A DNA stretch of 64,000 bases. It comes from Sambucus nigra. Its lineage: Eukaryota > Streptophyta > Magnoliopsida > Dipsacales > Adoxaceae. The stretch spans positions 204,159,660 through 204,223,659 of the forward strand of contig OX422213.1 of NCBI GenBank assembly GCA_949130495.1, written 5' to 3'. How positions within the stretch are numbered: the stretch's first letter is position 1; each line of letters opens with the position of its first letter. The translations under genes were made by a program, and so were the position numbers. Below the pieces are notes generated by a model. That model was not told the origin of the DNA. It worked only from the letters and a program-made list of their open reading frames with translations, and searched no databases. Shown here piece by piece: positions 16,301 through 27,341 of the stretch.

Positions 16301-17067
16301 ATTTGCATATTTTTAGACTTAGGCTTAAAAATATGGCGTTAGAGGGTGAAAACTATAAAAGACCCTCTAACTACCCCGTGGCTGGCACCAACACCTCCCA
16401 CGGGACCAATGTAACTCGTAGGAACTGACCGCACATCCGCGGGATTCCCGGTTTGTGAATATAATAATAATTTGCATATTTCAATACTTAGGCTTAAAAA
16501 CATGTGATTAGATGGTGAAAACCCGAAACAGCCACCGTACGGCCTCGTGGGTGGTACCAACACCTTCCATGGGACCAATGTCACTCGTAGGAAGTGACCG
16601 CGCAGCCGCGAGACTCCCAGTTTGAAAATACGATGATAATTTGCATATTTCTAGACTGACGCTTAAAAACATGTCGTTAGATGACGAAAACCTGAAATAG
16701 CCCTCGTACGGCCTCGTGGGTGGCACCAACACCTCCCACGGGACCAATGTCACTCGTAGGAACTGACCGCGCAGCCGTAAGACTCCCAGTTTGAGAATAT
16801 GATGATAATTTGCATATTTCTCGACTTAGGCTTAAAAGTATGGCGTTAGAGGGTGAAAACCCGAAATAGCCCCGTGGGTGGCACTAACACCTCCCACGGG
16901 ACCAATGTAACTCGTAGCAACTGACCCCGCAGCCACGGGACTCCCGGTTTGAGAATACGACGGTAATTTGCATATTTCTAGACTTAAGCAAAGCATGGCG
17001 TTAGAGCGTGAAAAATCGAAACAACCCCTGAACTGCCCCGTGGGTGGAACCAACACCTCCCACGGGA
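10354..17067. repeat. 6714-bp satellite higher-order repeat, copy 2
   Basis: Tandem second copy of the preceding unit, with a constant offset of 6714 bp. The junction falls in the conserved stretch CACGGGACCAATGTAACTCG and can be placed only to within about 30-50 bases. The copy ends around 17067-17089, where the following monomer reads GACCGCGCAG instead of the copy's GACCCCACAG. Indels between copies are rare, so the duplication is recent relative to monomer divergence in the array. Confidence 0.93.
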
Positions 17068-20000
17068 CCAATGCAACTCGTAGGAATTGACCGCGCAGCC
17101 GCGGGACACCCGATTTGAGAAAAAGACGATAATTAGCATATTTCTAGACTTAGGCTTAAAAACATGGCGTTAGAGGGTGAAAACTCGAAACATCCCTCTA
17201 ACGACCCGTGGGTGGCACCAAAACCTCCCACGGGACCAATGTAACTCGTAAGAACTGATTGCGCAGCCGCGGGATTCCCGGTTTGAGAATACGACAATAA
17301 TTGGCGTATTTCTAGACTTAGGCTTAAAAACATGTTTTTAGATGGTGAAAACTTGAAACAACCCCCGTACGGCCTCGTGGGTGGCACCAACACCTCCCAC
17401 GGGACCAATGTCACTCGTAGGAACTGACCAAGCAGCCGCGAGACTCCCAGTTTGAGAATACGATGATAATTTGGATATTTCTAGACTTAGGCTTAAAAAC
17501 ATGGCGTTAGAGGGTGAAAACCCAAAACAACCCCTGAACGGCCCGGTGGGTGACACTAACACCTCCCACGGGACCAATGTAACTCGTAGTAACTGACCCC
17601 GCATCCGCGAGACTCTCGATTTGAGAATACGATGGTAATTTGCATATTTCTACACTTAAAGCAAAACATGGCGTTAGAGGGTGAAAACTCGAAATGGCAC
17701 CCGAACGGACCCATGGGTGGAACCAACACCTCCCACGGGATCAATGTAACTCGTAGGAACTGACCCCGCAGCCGCGAGACTTCCAGTTTGAGAATACGAC
17801 GATAATTTGCATAATTCTAGACTTAGGCTTAAAAACATGGCGTTAAAGGGTGAAACCTCGTAACAGCCCCCGACCGTCCCCGTGGGTGGCACTAACACCT
17901 CCCACGGGACTAATGTAACTCGTAGCAACTGACCCCACAGCCGCGGGACTCCAGGTTTGAGAATACGACGATAACTTGCATATTTTTAGACTTAAGCAAA
18001 ACATGGCGTTAGAGGGTGAAAACTCAAAACGGCCCCCGAACGGCCACGTTGGTGGAACCAACACCTCCCACGGAACCAATGTAACTCGTAGGAACTGACC
18101 CCGCAGCCGCGGGACTCCCGGTTTAAGAATATGAAGATAATTTGCATATTTCTAGACCTAGGCTTAAAAACATGGCGTTAGAGGGTGAAAACTCGAAACA
18201 ACCCTCCAACAGCCCCGTGGGTGCACCAACACCTCCCACGGGACCAATGTAACTCGTAGGAACTTACCCCGCAGTCGCGGGACTCCCGATTTGAGAATAC
18301 GATGATAATTTGCATATTTCTAGACTTAGGCTTAAAAACATGTCGTTAGAGGGTGAAAACTCGAAACAACCCACGAACGGCCTCGTAGGTGGCACCAATA
18401 CCTCCCACAGGATCAATGTCACTCGTAGGAACTGACCGCGCAGCCGCGAGACTCCCAGTTTTGAGATTACGACGATAATTTGTATGTTTCTAGACTTAGG
18501 CTTAAAAACATGGCGTTAGAGGGTGAAAACCCGAAACAGCCCCCGAACGGCCCTGTGGGTGGCACTAACACCTCCCACGGGACCAATGTAATTCGTTGCA
18601 ACTGACCCCCCAGCCGTGGGACTCCCGGTTTGAGAATACGACGGTAATTTGCATATTTCTAGACTTAAGCAAAACATGTCGTTAGAGGGTGAAAACTCAA
18701 AACGGCCCGCAAACGACCCCGTGGGTGTCTGCAACACCTCCCACAGGACCAATGTAACTCGTAGGAACTGACCCCATAGCCGCGGGACTCCCGGTTTGAA
18801 AATATGACGATAATTTGCATATTTTTAGACTTAGGCTTAAAAACATGGCGTTAGAGGGTGAAAACTCGAAACATCCCTCTAACGGTCCCGTGGGTGGCAC
18901 CAACACCTCCCACAGGACCAATGTTACTCGTAGGAATTGACCCCGCCGTTGCGCGAATCCCGGTTTGAGAATAAGATGATGATTTGCATATTTCTAGACT
19001 TATGCAAAACATGACGTTAGAGGCTGAAAACTCGAAACGGCCCGCAAACGGTGTCGTGGGTGTCACCAACACCTCCCACGGGACCAATGTAACTCGTAGG
19101 AACTGGCCCCGCAGCCGCGGGACTCCCGATTTGAGAATATACAGATAATTTGCATCTTTTTAGACTTAGGCTTAAAAACATGGCGTTAGAGGGTGAAAAC
19201 TCTAAACATCCCTCTAACGGCCCCGTATGTGGCACCAATACCTCCCACGGGACTAATGTAACTCGTAGGAATTGACCCCGCAGCCGCGGGACTCCCGGTT
19301 TGAGAATACGACGATAATTTGTATATTTCTAGACTTAAGCAAAAGTTGGCGTTAGACGGAGAAAACTCGAAACAGCCCCGAACGGCCCCGTGGGTGGCAC
19401 CAACACCTCCCACGGGACCAATGTAACTCGTAGGAATTGACCCCGCAACCGTGGGACTCCCGGTTTGAGAATACCACGATAATTTATATATTTTTTTACT
19501 TAGGCTTAAAAACATGGCATTAGAGGTTGAAAACTCGAAACGACCCCCGAACGGCTCCGTGGGTGGCATCAACACCTCCCACGGGACCAATGTAACTCGG
19601 AGGAACTGATCGCGCAGCCGCGGGATTCCTGGTTTGAGAATACGACAATAATTTGGATATTTCTAGACTTAGGCTTAAAAACATGTCCTTAGATGGTGCA
19701 AACCCGAAACAGCCCCCGTACGGCCTCGTAGGTGGCACCAACACCTCCCACGGGACCAATGTCACTCGTAGGAACTGACCGTGCAGCCACGAGACTCCCC
19801 GTTTTGAGATTACGGTGATAATTTATATATTTCAAGACTTAGGCTTAAAAACATGGCGTTAGAGGGCGAAAACCCGAAACAGCCCCCGAACGGCACCGTG
19901 GGTGGCACTAACACGTCCCACGGGACCAATGTAACTCGTAGAACCTGACCCCGCGGCCACGGGACTCCCGCTTTGAGAATATGACGATAATTTGCATATT

Positions 20001-21978
20001 TCTGGACTTAAGTAAAACATTGCGTTAGAGCGTGAAAACCCGAAACGGCCCCCGAACGGCCCCGTGGGTGGCACCAACACCTCCCACGGGACCAATGTAA
20101 CTCGTAGGAATTGACCGCGCAGCCGTGGGATTCCCGGTTTGAGAATACGACAATAATTGGCTTATTTCTAGACTTAGGCTTAAAAACATGTTTTTAGATG
20201 GTGAAAACTTGAAACAACCCCCGTACGGCCTCGTGGGTGGCACCAACACCTCCCACGGGACCAATGTCACTCGAAGGAACTGACCGCGCAGCCGCGAGAC
20301 TCCCAGTTTGAGAATACGATGATCATTTGCATATTTCTAGACTTAGGCTTAAAAACATGGCGTTAGAGGGTGAAAACCCGAAACAGCCCCCGAACGGCCC
20401 CGTGGGTGACACTAACACCTCCCACGAGACCAATGTAACTCGTAGTAACTGACCCCACAGCCACGTGACTCCTGATTTGAGAATATGACGGTAATTTGCA
20501 TATTTCTAGACTTGAGCAAAACATGGCGTTAGAGGGTGATAACTCGAAACGGCCCCCGAACGGCCCCATGGGTGGAACCAACACCTCCCACGGGATCAAT
20601 GTAACTCGTAGGAACTAACCCCGTAGCCGCGAGACTTCCAGTTTGAGAATACGACGATAATTTGCATAATTCTAGACCTAGGCGTAAAAACATGACGTTA
20701 AAGGGTGAAACCTCGAAACAGCCCCCGAACGGCCCCGTGGGTGGTAGTAACACCTCCCACGGGAATAATGTAACTCGTAGCAACTGACCCCACAGCCGCG
20801 GGACTCCGGGTTTTAGAATACCACGATAACTTGCATATTTTTAGACTTAAGCAAAACATGGCGTTAGAGGGTGAAAACTCAAAACGGCCCCCGAACGGCC
20901 ACGTGGGTGGAACCAACACCTCCCACGGGACCAATGTAACTCGTAGGAACTGACCCCGCAGCCGCGGGACTCCCGGTTTGAGATTACGAAGATAATTTGC
21001 ATATTTTTAGACATAGGCTTAAAAACATGGCGTTAGAGGGTGAAACTCGACACAACCCTCCAACGGCCCCGTGGGTGGCACCAACACCTCCCATGGGACC
21101 AATGTAACTCGTAGAAACTTACCCCGCAGTCGCGGGACTCCCGATTTGAGAATACGACGATAATTTGCATATTTCTAGACTTAGGCTTAAAAACATGGCG
21201 TTAGAGGGTGAAAACTCGAAACAACACACGAACGGCGTCGTGGGTGGCATCAACACCTCCTACGGGACCAATATAACTCGTAGGAACTGACGCACAGTCG
21301 CGGAATTCCTGGTTTGAGAATACGACAATAATTTGGATATTTCTAGACTTAGGCTTAAAAACATGTCGTTAGATGGTGCAAACCCGAAACAACCCCCGTA
21401 CGGCCTCGTAGGTGGCACCAACACCTCCCACGGGACCAATGTCACTTGTAGGAACTGACCAAGCAGCCGCGAGACTCCCAGTTTTGAGATTACGACGATA
21501 ATTTGTATATTTCTAGACTTAGGCTTAAAAACATGGCGTTAGAGGGTGAAAACCCAAAACAGCCCCCGAACGGCCCCGTGGGTGGCATTAACACCTCCCA
21601 CGGGACAAATGTAACTCGTAGCAACTGACCCCCCAGCCGCCGGACTCCCGGTTTGAGAATACGACGGTAATTTGCATATTTCTAGACTTAAGCAAAACAT
21701 GGCGTTAGAGGGTGAAAACTCGAAACGGCCCGCAAATGGCCCCGTGGGTGTCACCAACACCTCCCATGGGACCAATGTAACTCGTAGGAACTGACCCCAC
21801 AGCCGCGGGACTCCCAGTTTGAAAATATGACGATAATTTGCATAATTCTAGATTTAGGCTTAAAAACATGGCGTTAAAGGGTGAAACCTCGAAACAGCCC
21901 CCGAACGGCCCCGTGGGTGGCACTAACACCTCCCACGGGACTAATGTAACTCGTAGCAACTGACCCCACAGCCGCGGG
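17068..21978. repeat. Diverged satellite segment with traces of an older ~2.9-kb higher-order repeat
   Basis: The order of monomer subtypes at about 17.1-18.1 kb recurs at about 20.0-20.9 kb (offset roughly 2855-2890 bp). The segment at about 18.5-19.2 kb matches about 3.2-3.95 kb at an offset of 15278 bp. Subtype markers include the GCATAATTCTAG monomer with TTAAAGGGTGAAACC, followed by the AAGCAAAAC monomer with GGCCACGTGGG or its one-base variant. Copies differ by several percent and carry small indels, so this organisation is older than the 6714-bp duplication. It ends at the transposon insertion. Confidence 0.75.
21976..21978. other. Target-site duplication GGG, left
   Basis: The satellite reads CAGCCGCGGG immediately before the CACTA terminus. 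The same GGG occurs directly after the other terminus at 28045-28047. A 3-bp duplication is the known hallmark of CACTA (CMC/EnSpm) transposition. The run of G makes the exact triplet slightly ambiguous. Confidence 0.85.
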
Positions 21979-22011
21979 CACTACACCAAATCCTGCGAAT
22001 GGTCACGCCCA
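21979..22011 (+). repeat. Terminal inverted repeat, left
   Basis: It begins CACTACACCAAA, a perfect 12-bp match to the inverted right end. The following 21 bases match imperfectly, with shared GCGA, TGGTCACG and CCA blocks. The CACTA start is diagnostic for the superfamily. Confidence 0.92.
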
Positions 22012-22068
22012 GTGGGTCACGGCCCAAGTCCGCGACCAGATGGTCGCGGACTTGGGCCGTGACCCACT
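22011..22068. repeat. Perfect 28-bp palindrome with 2-base spacer
   Basis: The arms at 22011-22038 and 22041-22068 are exact reverse complements separated only by GA. Each arm contains one 23-bp subterminal motif, so the palindrome is two motifs head-to-head. It lies directly inside the left terminus, where transposase-binding sites are expected. A cruciform or a paired binding site is possible. Confidence 0.95.
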
Positions 22069-22355
22069 CCATATTTGGCGTGACCATATTAATTACCACA
22101 CTAAATTATCGATGCTCTGGAAGTGGTCACGGACTTGGGCCGTGACCACAGTGGTCGCGGACTTGGGCCGTGACCAGGTCGTGACCATCTTGGCGCCAAA
22201 CTCGCGCCAAAATTCCCTCCAAGCTTGGTCGCGGATGGGTCACGGCCCAAGTCCGTGACCCATGGCATGAGGAAGAAGTGAGTACACACATTGAGGGTCA
22301 CGGCTTAGGGCCGTGACCATTTCTGGGCGTGGGTCACGGCTATGGGCCGTGACCA
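22011..22355. repeat. Left subterminal repeat region (about seven copies of a 23-bp motif)
   Basis: The motif has 8-bp arms GGTCRCGG and CCGYGACC around an asymmetric 7-base core (ACTTGGG, or CCCAAGT when inverted). Copies are at 22015-22037 (inverted), 22042-22064, 22125-22147, 22153-22175, 22238-22260 (inverted), 22296-22318 and 22332-22354, the last two with degenerate cores. Half-motifs lie at 22177 and 22227. Known CACTA elements carry such clustered direct and inverted motifs as binding sites for the TNPA-type protein; that role here is inferred. Between 22081 and 22124, and around 22190-22225, there is unique AT-rich or CGCGCC-containing sequence in which I see nothing further. Confidence 0.88.
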
Positions 22356-22388
22356 TACCTTATTCAAGCACTATAGGTTGGATGACAA
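22356..22388. other. Left junction of transposon with internal satellite array
   Basis: Unique sequence of about 30 bases (CTTATTCAAGCACTATAGG and onward) links the last subterminal motif to the first, truncated internal monomer. That monomer starts in the GGGAACGGACCCCGCAGCC block. No target duplication or short inverted repeat is visible at this junction, so the array is not obviously a nested insertion. Confidence 0.6.
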
Positions 22389-25300
22389 TGGCCGCGGGAA
22401 CGGACCCCGCAGCCGCGGGTGTCCCGGTTTGAGAGTACGACGGTAATTTGCTTATTTCTACACTTAGGCTTAACATGGCGTTAGAGGGTGAAAACTCGAA
22501 ACAGCCCCCGAACGGCCCCGTGGGTGGCACTAACACCTCCCACGGGACCAACGTAACTCGTAGGAACTGACCCCGCAGCCGCGGGTCTCCCGGTTTGAGA
22601 GTACGACGGTAATTTGCTTATTTCCACACTTAGGCTTGAAAACATGGCGTTAGAGGGTGAGAAGTCGATACAGCCCCTGAACGGCCCCGTGGGTGGCACC
22701 AACACCACCCACGGGACCAACGTAACTCGTAGGAACTGACCCCGCAGCCGCGGGTCTCCCGGTTTGAGAGTAGGACGGTAATTTGCTTATTTCCACACTT
22801 AGGCTTAAAAACATGGCGTTAGAGGGTGAGAACTCGAAACAGCCCCCGAACGGCCCCGTGGGTGGCACCAACACCTCCCACGGGACCAACGTAACTCGTA
22901 GGAACTGACCCCGCAGCCGCGGGTGTCCCGGTTTGAGACTACGGCGGTAATTTGCTTATTTCCACACTTAGGCTTGAAAACATGGCGTTAGAGGGTGAGA
23001 ACTCGATACAGCCCCCGAACGGCCCCGTGGGTGGCACCAACACCTCCCACGGGACCAACGTAACTCGTAGGAACTGACCCCGCAGCCGCGGGTGTCCCGA
23101 TTTGAGAGTACGACGGTAATTTGCTTATTTCTACACTTAGGCTTAACATGGCGTTAGAGGGTGAAAACTCGAAACAGCCCCCGAACGGCCCCGTGGGTGG
23201 CACTAACACCTCCCACGGGACCAACGTAACTCGTAGGAGCTGACCCCGCAGCCGCGGGTCTCCCGGTTTGAGAGTACGACGGTAATTTGCTTATTTCCAC
23301 ACTTAGGGTTAAAAACATGGCGTTAGAGGGTGAGAACTCGAAACAGCCCCCGAACGGCCCCGTGGGTGGCACCAACACCTCCCACGGGACCAACGTAACT
23401 CGTAGGAGCTGACCCCGCAGCCGCGGGTCTCCCGGTTTGAGAGTACGACGGTAATTTGCTTATTTCCACACTTAGGGTTAAAAACATGGCGTTAGAGGGT
23501 GAGAACTCGAAACAGCCCCCGAACGGCCCCGTGGGTGGCACCAACACCTCCCACGGGACCAACGTAACTCGTAGGAGCTGACCCCGCAGCCGCGGGTCTC
23601 CCGGTTTGAGAGTACGACGGTAATTTGCTTATTTCCACACTTAGGCTTAAAAACATGGCGTTAGAGGGTGAGAACTCGAAACAGCCCCCGAACGGCCCCG
23701 TGGGTGGCACCAACACCTCCCACGGGACCAACGTAACTCGTAGGAACTGACCCCGCAGCCGCGGGTGTCCCGGTTTGAGAGTACGACGGTAATTTGCTTA
23801 TTTCCACACTTAGGCTTAAAAACATGGCGTTAGAGGGTGAGAACTCGAAACAGCCCCCGAACGGCCCCGTGGGTGGCACCAACACCTCCCACGGGACCAA
23901 CGTAACTCGTAGGAACTGACCCCGCAGCCGCGGGTGTCCCGGTTTGAGAGTACGACGGTAATTTGCTTATTTCTACACTTAGGCTTAACATGGCGTTAGA
24001 GGGTGAAAACTCGAAACAGCCCCCGAACGGCCCCGTGGGTGGCACTAACACCTCCCACGGGACCAACGTAACTCGTGGGAACGGACCCCGCAGCCGCGGG
24101 TGTCCCGGTTTGAGAGTACGACGGTAATTTGCTTATTTCCACACTTAGGCTTAAAAACATGGCGTTAGAGGGTGAGAACTCGAAACAGCCCCCGAACGGC
24201 CCCGTGGGTGGCACCAACACCTCCCACGGGACCAACGTAACTCGTGGGAACGGACCCCGCAGCCGCGGGTCTCCCGGTTTGAGAGTAGGACGGTAATTTG
24301 CTTATTTCCACACTTAGGCTTAAAAACATGGCGTTAGAGGGTGAGAACTCGAAACAGCCCCCGAACGGCCCCGTGGGTGGCACCAACACCTCCCACGGGA
24401 CCAACGTAACTCGTAGGAACTGACCCCGCAGCCGCGGGTGTCCCGGTTTGAGAGTACGACGGTAATTTGCTTATTTCTACACTTAGGCTTAACATGGCGT
24501 TAGAGGGTGAAAACTCGAAACAGCCCCCGAACGGCCCCGTGGGTGGCACTAACACCTCCCACGGGACCAACGTAACTCGTGGGAACGGACCCCGCAGCCG
24601 CGGGTGTCCCGGTTTGAGAGTACGACGGTAATTTGCTTATTTCCACACTTAGGCTTAAAAACATGGCGTTAGAGGGTGAGAACTCGAAACAGCCCCCGAA
24701 CGGCCCCGTGGGTGGCACCAACACCTCCCACGGGACCAACGTAACTCGTGGGAACGGACCCCGCAGCCGCGGGTCTCCCGGTTTGAGAGTAGGACGGTAA
24801 TTTGCTTATTTCCACACTTAGGCTTAAAAACATGGCGTTAGAGGGTGAGAACTCGAAACAGCCCCCGAACGGCCCCGTGGGTGGCACCAACACCTCCCAC
24901 GGGACCAACGTAACTCGTAGGAACTGACCCCGCAGCCGCGGGTGTCCCGGTTTGAGAGTACGACGGTAATTTGCTTATTTCTACACTTAGGCTTAACATG
25001 GCGTTAGAGGGTGAAAACTCGAAACAGCCCCCGAACGGCCCCGTGGGTGGCACTAACACCTCCCACGGGACCAACGTAACTCGTGGGAACGGACGCCGCA
25101 GCCGCGGGTGTCCCGGTTTGAGAGTACGACGGTAATTTGCTTATTTCCACACTTAGGCTTAAAAACATGGGGTTAGAGGTTGAGAACTCGAAACAGCCCC
25201 CGAACGGCCCCGTGGGTGGCACCAACACCTCCCACGGGACCAACGTAACTCGTAGGAACTGACCCCGCAGCCGCGGGTGTCCCGGTTTGAGAGTACGATG

Positions 25301-26837
25301 ATAATTTGCTTATTTCCACACTTAGGCTTAAAAACATGGCGTTAGAGGGTGAGAACGCGAAACAGCCCCCGAACGGCCCCGTGGGTGGCACCAACACCTC
25401 CCACGGGACCAACGTAACTCGTGGGAACGGACCCCGCAGCCGCGGGTGTCCCGGTTTGAGAGTACGACGGTAATTTGCTTATTTCCACACTTAGGCTTAA
25501 AAACATGGCGTTAGAGGGTGAGAACTCGAAACAGCCCCCGAACGGCCCCGTGGGTGGCACCAACACCTCCCACGGGACCAACGTAACTCGTAGGAATTGA
25601 CCCCGCAGCCGCGGGTGTCCCGGTTTGAGAGTACGACGGTAATTTGCTTATTTCTACACTTAGGCTTAACATGGCGTTAGAGGGTGAAAACTCGAAACAG
25701 CCCCCGAACGGCCCCGTGGGTGGCACTAACACCTCCCACGGGACCAACGTAACTCGTGGGAACGGACCCCGCAGCCGCGGGTGTCCCGGTTTGAGAGTAC
25801 GACGGTAATTTGCTTATTTCCACACTTAGGCTTAAAAACATGGCGTTAGAGGGTGAGAACTCGAAACAGCCCCCGAACGGCCCCGTGGGTGGCACCAACA
25901 CCTCCCACGGGACCAACGTAACTCGTGGGAACGGACCCCGCAGCCGCGGGTGTCCCGGTTTGAGAGTACGACGGTAATTTGCTTATTTCCACACTTAGGC
26001 TTAAAAACATGGCGTTAGAGGGTGAGAACTCGAAACAGCCCCCGAACGGCCCCGTGGGTGGCACCAACACCTCCCACGGGACCAACGTAACTCGTAGGAA
26101 CTGACCCCGCAGCCACGGGTGTCCCGGTTTGAGAGTACGACGGTAATTTGCTTATTTCTACACTTAGGCTTAACATGGCGTTAGAGGGTGAAAACTCGAA
26201 ACAGCCCCCGAACGGCCCCGTGGGTGGCACTAACACCTCCCACGGGACCAACGTAACTCGTGGGAACGGACCCCGCAGCCGCGGGTGTCCCGGTTTGAGA
26301 GTACGACGGTAATTTGCTTATTTCCACACTTAAGCTTAAAAACATGGCGTTAGAGGGTGAGAACTCGAAACAGCCCCCGAACGGCCCCGTGGGTGGCACC
26401 AACACCTCCCACGGGACCAACGTAACTCGTAGGAACTGACCCCGCAGCCGCGGGTGTCCCGGTTTGAGAGTACGACGGTAATTTGCTTATTTCTACACTT
26501 AGGCTTAACATGGCGTTAGAGGGTGAAAACTCGAAACAGCCCCCGAACGGCCCCGTGGGTGGCACTAACACCTCCCACGGGACCAACGTAACTCGTGGGA
26601 ACGGACGCCGCAGCCGCGGGTGTCCCGGTTTGAGAGTACGACGGTAATTTGCTTATTTCCACACTTAGGCTTAAAAACATGGCGTTAGAGGGTGAGAACT
26701 CGAAACAGCCCCCGAACGGTCCCGTGGGTGGCACCAACACCTCCCACGGGACCAACGTAACTCGTAGGAACTGACCCCGCAGCCGCGGGTGTCCCGGTTT
26801 GAGAGTACGATGATAATTTGCTTATTTCCACACTTAA
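22389..26837. repeat. Internal satellite array of the transposon (distinct, homogeneous subfamily)
   Basis: About 26.5 head-to-tail monomers of 169 or 166 bp, in the same orientation as the flanking host array and clearly the same family. Fixed differences from most host monomers are CCAACGTAACTCG (host CCAATGTAACTCG), TTTGAGAGTACGACGG (host TTTGAGAATACGACGA), TTGCTTATTTCYACACTTAG (host TTGCATATTTCTAGACTTAG) and GGTGAGAACTCG in the 169-bp units. Monomers are almost identical to one another, unlike the diverged host array. The array starts mid-monomer at about 22389 and stops mid-monomer after CCACACTTA at about 26837. No coding function is supported. Confidence 0.95.
23996..26515. repeat. Emerging ~504-bp (3-monomer) higher-order repeat in the internal array
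   Basis: Monomer lengths run 169, 169, 166 in the blocks 23996-24499 and 24500-25003, which look identical base for base apart from rare changes. A four-monomer block follows (25004-25676: 169, 169, 169, 166), then 504 bp again (25677-26180) and a two-monomer block (26181-26515). The 166-bp unit is marked by GGCTTAACATGG and GGTGAAAACTCG, and the GTAGGA/GTGGGAACGG variants follow the same phase. This is the pattern expected from recent unequal exchange. Confidence 0.85.
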
Positions 26838-26962
26838 TTTTTATATTTCTACTTGGTTACTGATAATTTTAACTCATATATGCAATTTTTCAGCTTAATT
26901 AATTTTTTTGTAAAATTACTTGGTTACTGATACTTTTATTTTTTGTATCCTATCATTTGTAG

Positions 26963-27062
26963 GATTTTTGCGCGTGGATCAAATGAAGGAGGCAATGTTT
27001 TACAACATGATGATTATTTATATGTTGTGGACATTCAGGATAATGTTTTTTATGTGTTATAG
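26963..27062 (+). pseudogene. Possible relic of a terminal transposon exon
   Basis: After the splice-acceptor-like TTTGTAG at 26956-26962, one frame (codons from 26964, stop TAG at 27060-27062) encodes a protein-like stretch of about 32 residues that includes QHDDYLYVVDIQDNVFYVL. Its mixed polar/hydrophobic composition differs from the low-complexity AT-rich surroundings. I do not recognise a family. C-terminal regions of plant CACTA transposase proteins would be the first comparison, but I can show no diagnostic motif. It could equally be a chance frame. Confidence 0.3.
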
Positions 27063-27148
27063 CCGTGCAGGCTTTTATTGTTTAGTTTTATGGCCGTGCG
27101 GGCTTTTATAATTTGATTGTTGAATTTTATAGCCGTGCGGGCTTTATA
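27062..27148 (+). repeat. Three short repeats of GCCGTGCRGGCTTT
   Basis: Copies occur at about 27062, 27093 and 27132, separated by T-rich spacers of 15-25 bases and each preceded by TAT. The core GCCGTGCGGGC is itself imperfectly palindromic. They lie just after the stop of the possible exon relic. Function is unknown. Confidence 0.7.
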
Positions 27149-27341
27149 ATAAGCAGGTTTTTCATTTACAGGTTTTGGAATGTCAAGAAAATAGAGGAAA
27201 CTCTGCCCAATTTTTTTTTGGTCTGTGAATTATTAAGACGTGTAATATTTTTATGTTTGTATATATATTTGTTTATTAACAACATTCTCAATTCGCAATT
27301 TGTGATTTTTTTTTATTGTTTTGCCTATAATAAATATTTGT

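Larger units (their letters stand above)
1..21978. repeat. Host satellite array, left block (about 169-bp monomer)
   Basis: About 130 head-to-tail monomers, all in one orientation, with the window edge cutting the array. Recognisable blocks in each unit, in order, are GTAACTCGTAGGAACTGACC, CAGCCGCGGGACTCCCGG, TTTGAGAATACGACGATAAT, TTGCATATTTCTAGACTTAG, a short A-rich stretch, ATGGCGTTAGAGGGTGAAAA, CGAACGGCCCCGTGGGTGG and CACCTCCCACGGGACCAA. Two length classes alternate: 169 bp (GGCTTAAAAAC in the A-rich stretch) and 166 bp (AAGCAAAAC). Neighbouring monomers differ at many positions, so this is a mature, diverged array of subtypes and not a freshly amplified one. No gene or RNA is embedded in it. 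The size is typical of plant centromeric or pericentromeric satellites, but nothing in the sequence proves a centromeric role. Confidence 0.97.
26838..27341. other. AT-rich internal region of the transposon
   Basis: Unique sequence follows the internal array. An exact 15-base direct repeat ACTTGGTTACTGATA occurs at 26851-26865 and 26918-26932. A pyrimidine-rich tract ending TTTGTAG at 26962 resembles a 3' splice site. Poly-T runs are frequent. It probably represents degenerate non-coding or coding remains of a larger parental element; no transposase domain can be recognised. Confidence 0.6.

Noticed and set aside
22389..26837. Assembly artefact placing a foreign array inside the transposon
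   Set aside because: Both junctions are unique sequence, monomer variants change gradually along the array, and both transposon ends are in proper inverted orientation. It cannot be fully excluded without reads.
22389..26837. Internal array as a ribosomal intergenic spacer or other RNA-gene repeat
   Set aside because: No rRNA, tRNA or polymerase III box arrangement is recognisable, and the unit clearly belongs to the flanking satellite family.
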